A DNA stretch of 64,000 nucleotides from Streptomyces sp. NBC_01551 (GTDB lineage: Bacteria > Actinomycetota > Actinomycetes > Streptomycetales > Streptomycetaceae). Shown one piece after another: positions 62,142-64,000 of the stretch. The notes beneath the pieces are model-generated. The model worked only from the letters and a program-made list of their open reading frames with translations. It did not search any database and was not told the DNA's origin. A program made the translations under genes and the position numbers. The stretch spans positions 620,001 to 684,000 of the forward strand of contig NZ_JAPEPX010000001.1 of assembly GCF_026339935.1 (NCBI RefSeq). Direction: 5' to 3'. Position 1 is the stretch's first letter. Each line of letters begins with the position of its first letter.

Positions 62142-62621
62142 ATGGACGCACGGGATCGGGACGCTGAGGGGCGGGCGCGGAGTGCTCGGCCACGGGATGG
62201 GCTGGGGCGGCCGCTGGCGTACGGGGAGGCCGGGGTCGAGCGGCAGCCCGAGGGGGTGGTGCGGACTCCGGTGGAGACCGTGCGGGAGGCTCAGCGGCTG
62301 CTGGACGCCGGGATGCCGTTCCACGCGCACGAGGTGTTCGAGGACGCCTGGAAGACCGGCCCCGAGGCCGAGGCCCCGCTCTGGAAGGGGCTCGCGCAGC
62401 TGGCCGTGGGGCTGACGCACTCCGCGCGCGGGAACGCGGTCGGCGGGGCGCGGCTGTTGCGGCGCGGCGCCGATGCCCTGGCCGCGCGGGGCAAGGGGGA
62501 GGCGGGCGAGGCGTACGGGGTCGACGCGGCCGGGCTGGTGCGGTGGGCCCGGGGGCTGGCGCTGCGGGTGGAGGCCGGGGAACGCGTCGACGCGGGCGCC
62601 GAGGCGCCCCGGCTCTCCTGA
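62142..62621 (+). CDS. DUF309 protein (159 aa)
   Basis: DUF309 domain in the second half (about 60-110): MPFHAHEVFEDAWKTGP, LWKGLAQLAVGLTHSARGN. The family is a small helical domain of unknown function, widespread in bacteria, with conserved His/Glu residues that could hold a metal. Start ATG at 62142; the extension upstream overlaps the tRNA. First backbone gene right of the island. Confidence 0.85.
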   Translation: MDARDRDAEGRARSARPRDGLGRPLAYGEAGVERQPEGVVRTPVETVREAQRLLDAGMPFHAHEVFEDAWKTGPEAEAPLWKGLAQLAVGLTHSARGNAVGGARLLRRGADALAARGKGEAGEAYGVDAAGLVRWARGLALRVEAGERVDAGAEAPRLS

Positions 62622-62636
62622 GGGTCGGACCGGCGG

Positions 62637-63029
62637 CTACGCCTTCGGCTCCAGGAGGTCCCAGCGGTTGCCGTGGAGGTCCTCGAAGACGGCGACCGAG
62701 CCGTACGGCTCGTGGCGCGGCTCCTCCAGGAAGCGCACTCCCTCGGCGGTCATCCGGGCGTGGTCGCCCGCGAAGTCGTCGGTGTACAGGAAGAAGCCGA
62801 CGCGGCCGCCCGTCTGGTCGCCGACCCGGGAGCGCTGGGCGTCGTCCTTGGCGCGGGCCAGCAGGAGAGCCGATTCGCGGGCGCCGCGCGGGCGGACCAC
62901 GACCCAGCGGGAGCCGTCCGGACGCGCGGTGTCCTCGACGAGGTCGAAGCCGACGGCCCGGGTGTAGAAGTCGATGGCCTCGTCGTAGTCGCGGACCACG
63001 AGGGCGGTGAGGGCGATGTGTGCGGACAT
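62637..63029 (-). CDS. VOC-family (glyoxalase-like) protein (130 aa)
   Basis: Single VOC domain with two beta-alpha-beta-beta-beta units: ALTALVVRDYDEAIDFYTRAVGFDLVEDT and GFFLYTDDFAGDHARM, ending VAVFEDLHGNRWDLLEP. Metal-site residues (His4-type start, Glu in the last strand) are compatible with a metal-dependent enzyme or resistance protein. Specific activity unknown. It lies five bases after the lutC stop, in the same direction. Confidence 0.88.
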   Translation of the reverse strand: MSAHIALTALVVRDYDEAIDFYTRAVGFDLVEDTARPDGSRWVVVRPRGARESALLLARAKDDAQRSRVGDQTGGRVGFFLYTDDFAGDHARMTAEGVRFLEEPRHEPYGSVAVFEDLHGNRWDLLEPKA

Positions 63030-63034
63030 GAGGC

Positions 63035-63667
63035 CTATTGTGCGCCGAGCAGTACGACCTCCAGGGTGCGGGGCCCGTGCACGCCCTCGACCCGGTCGAG
63101 CTCGATGTCGCTGGTGGCCGAGGGGCCGGAGATCCAGGTCAGCGGGCGCGTCGGGTCCAGGAGCGGCAGCGCCCGCGGGACGGAGTCCACGACCTGGTCA
63201 GGGACCCGCACCACGCAGATGTGGTGGTCCGGGATCAGGGTGATGCGCCGCCGGCCCTGCCCGGGGCCGCCGTCGAGGACGATCGTGCCGGTCTCGGCGA
63301 TCGCCAGGGCGCAGCCGGTCACCACGCTGTCGACCGCGTCCAGTTCGTACGGGGTGGAATCCGCCCGGTCGTGGACCCGCGTCGGATCCGCCGCCGGGAG
63401 CCAGTGCGGCGGCAGCCCGGCCGGTACGAGGACGCTCCGCGCGCCCCGCTCGGACAGGAGCCGCGCCAGCAGGGGCGCGAGGCCGTCCTCGTCGGTCCGG
63501 TGCACCTTCGCCCGGTACTCGGCGAGGTTCGCGGCGAGGAGGGCCGCCGTCTGGGCCGGGGTGCGGGCGCCGTGGACCGGGAGGTAGTCCCGGGGGACGG
63601 CGGGGGCGGGGGCGGCGGTCGCCGTGGCGCGGCGGATGCGGCCCAGGATGCGGTCCCTGCTGCTCAC
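63035..63667 (-). CDS. lutC: LutC/YkgG (LUD-domain) lactate utilisation protein (210 aa)
   Basis: LUD-domain subunit of the LutABC L-lactate oxidation complex: SSRDRILGRIRRA start, RGARSVLVPAGLPPHWLPA, VVTGCALAIAETGTIVLDGG and the ending SGPSATSDIELDRVEGVHGPRTLEVVLL. GTG start at 63667 overlaps the lutB stop. Acts with LutA and LutB at the membrane. Confidence 0.92.
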   Translation of the reverse strand: MSSRDRILGRIRRATATAAPAPAVPRDYLPVHGARTPAQTAALLAANLAEYRAKVHRTDEDGLAPLLARLLSERGARSVLVPAGLPPHWLPAADPTRVHDRADSTPYELDAVDSVVTGCALAIAETGTIVLDGGPGQGRRRITLIPDHHICVVRVPDQVVDSVPRALPLLDPTRPLTWISGPSATSDIELDRVEGVHGPRTLEVVLLGAQ

Positions 63668-64000
63668 GTCCGGCCTCCCCGGTCTCGCCGATCTCCCCGG
63701 TCTCCCACGTCTCCCCGATCTCCCGTATCTCCCCGATCTCCCCGGCCTTCCGTATCTCCCAGGCTTCCCCGGCCTCCCCGCTCCCGCGCCCACCAGTCGC
63801 GGAACGGCTCCGCCGGGAGTTCCGGCAGCTCGCGGCTGTCCGTCCACGCCCGCCCGGGCCCCGGCAGCCGGCGCGGCCGCAGCCGGCGGGCCCGGGCCAG
63901 CAGCCGCTCCCCCGCGCGCAGCGCGCACGGGTGGTCCAGGAGGTGCCGGGCGGCGCGCATCGCGGCCCGTTCGGCGGCATGGCCCCGCGCCGGGCGGATC
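63664..64000 (-). CDS. lutB: LutB iron-sulfur protein, C-terminal end (window-edge partial)
   Basis: Continues past the window end; the visible C-terminus (AARHLLDHPCALRAGERLLARA, GPGRAWTDSRELPELPAEPFRDWW) matches the tail of LutB/YkgF iron-sulfur subunits. After it comes an unusual 30-residue Gly-Asp-Arg repeat. The iron-sulfur clusters lie outside the window. Stop overlaps the lutC start (GTGA). Confidence 0.85.
   Translation of the reverse strand, partial: IRPARGHAAERAAMRAARHLLDHPCALRAGERLLARARRLRPRRLPGPGRAWTDSRELPELPAEPFRDWWARERGGRGSLGDTEGRGDRGDTGDRGDVGDRGDRRDRGGRT
63668..63780 (-). repeat. degenerate GDxGDRG-coding repeat at the lutB 3' end
   Basis: About ten short imperfect units (about 9-12 bp, based on GGAGATCGG) encode a Gly/Asp/Arg-rich tail. 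The repeated composition suggests slippage expansion at the gene end. Confidence 0.75.

Overview
The window is high-GC (roughly 70-75%) actinobacterial DNA, almost certainly a Streptomyces chromosome or that of a close relative. Supporting signs are dense coding with many GTG/TTG starts and 4-bp ATGA/GTGA overlaps, a complete conservon (CvnA-D) operon, a VanW-type secreted protein, an XRE/ImmA-IrrE/MAB_1171c module, and a sugar ABC importer without its own ATPase.

Positions 1-15808 are the 3' part of a tightly coupled biosynthetic operon of the PUFA-synthase/heterocyst-glycolipid (hglE-like) type. A megasynthase with a PfaD-like enoyl reductase fused in front of KS-AT-ACP-KR is followed by a KS-AT-DH-PPTase protein and a free ACP. 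Then come an alpha/beta hydrolase, a UGT-type glycosyltransferase, a methyltransferase with a zinc-ribbon-like motif, and a degenerate GHMP (galactokinase-like) protein. Together they suggest a glycosylated long-chain lipid or polyketide. The first gene begins before the window.

Positions 15900-43080 are ordinary backbone genes: a secreted phosphoesterase, two MFS exporters, an SDR enzyme, a TetR regulator divergent from a VOC-UvrA fusion (likely drug resistance), a 3-hydroxyisobutyryl-CoA hydrolase, a DHFR-like reductase, an AraC regulator, a secreted metzincin, MarR plus an isochorismatase-like hydrolase, a STAS/anti-sigma pair, the XRE/ImmA/MAB_1171c operon, a conservon, VanW, a YczE-like membrane protein, an ADP-ribosylglycohydrolase, a ClC channel and a GNAT enzyme. 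Several regulators have a recognisable palindromic operator next to them.

Positions 43145-61991 form an approximately 18.8-kb integrated island bounded by a perfect 44-bp direct repeat of the 3' half of a tRNA-Pro(GGG) gene. The functional tRNA is at 61950-62023 on the minus strand. Cargo: an intact 1098-bp IS5-family element, a LacI-controlled fructoside/sucrose-type uptake and hydrolysis cluster (LacI, ABC importer, PfkB kinase, GH32), an asparagine/aspartate catabolic operon (C26 amidotransferase, FadR-type regulator, permease, asparaginase, aspartase) with a divergent LysR regulator, and one unrecognised 421-aa protein. Several decayed pieces lie between them: XRE and AraC regulator fragments, an IS701 transposase piece, a cation-transporter piece, and the last 45 codons of the tyrosine integrase beside the tRNA. 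The element looks like a degraded integrative element now serving as a metabolic island.

Positions 62142-64000 return to backbone: a DUF309 protein, a VOC protein, LutC, and the 3' end of LutB running off the window.
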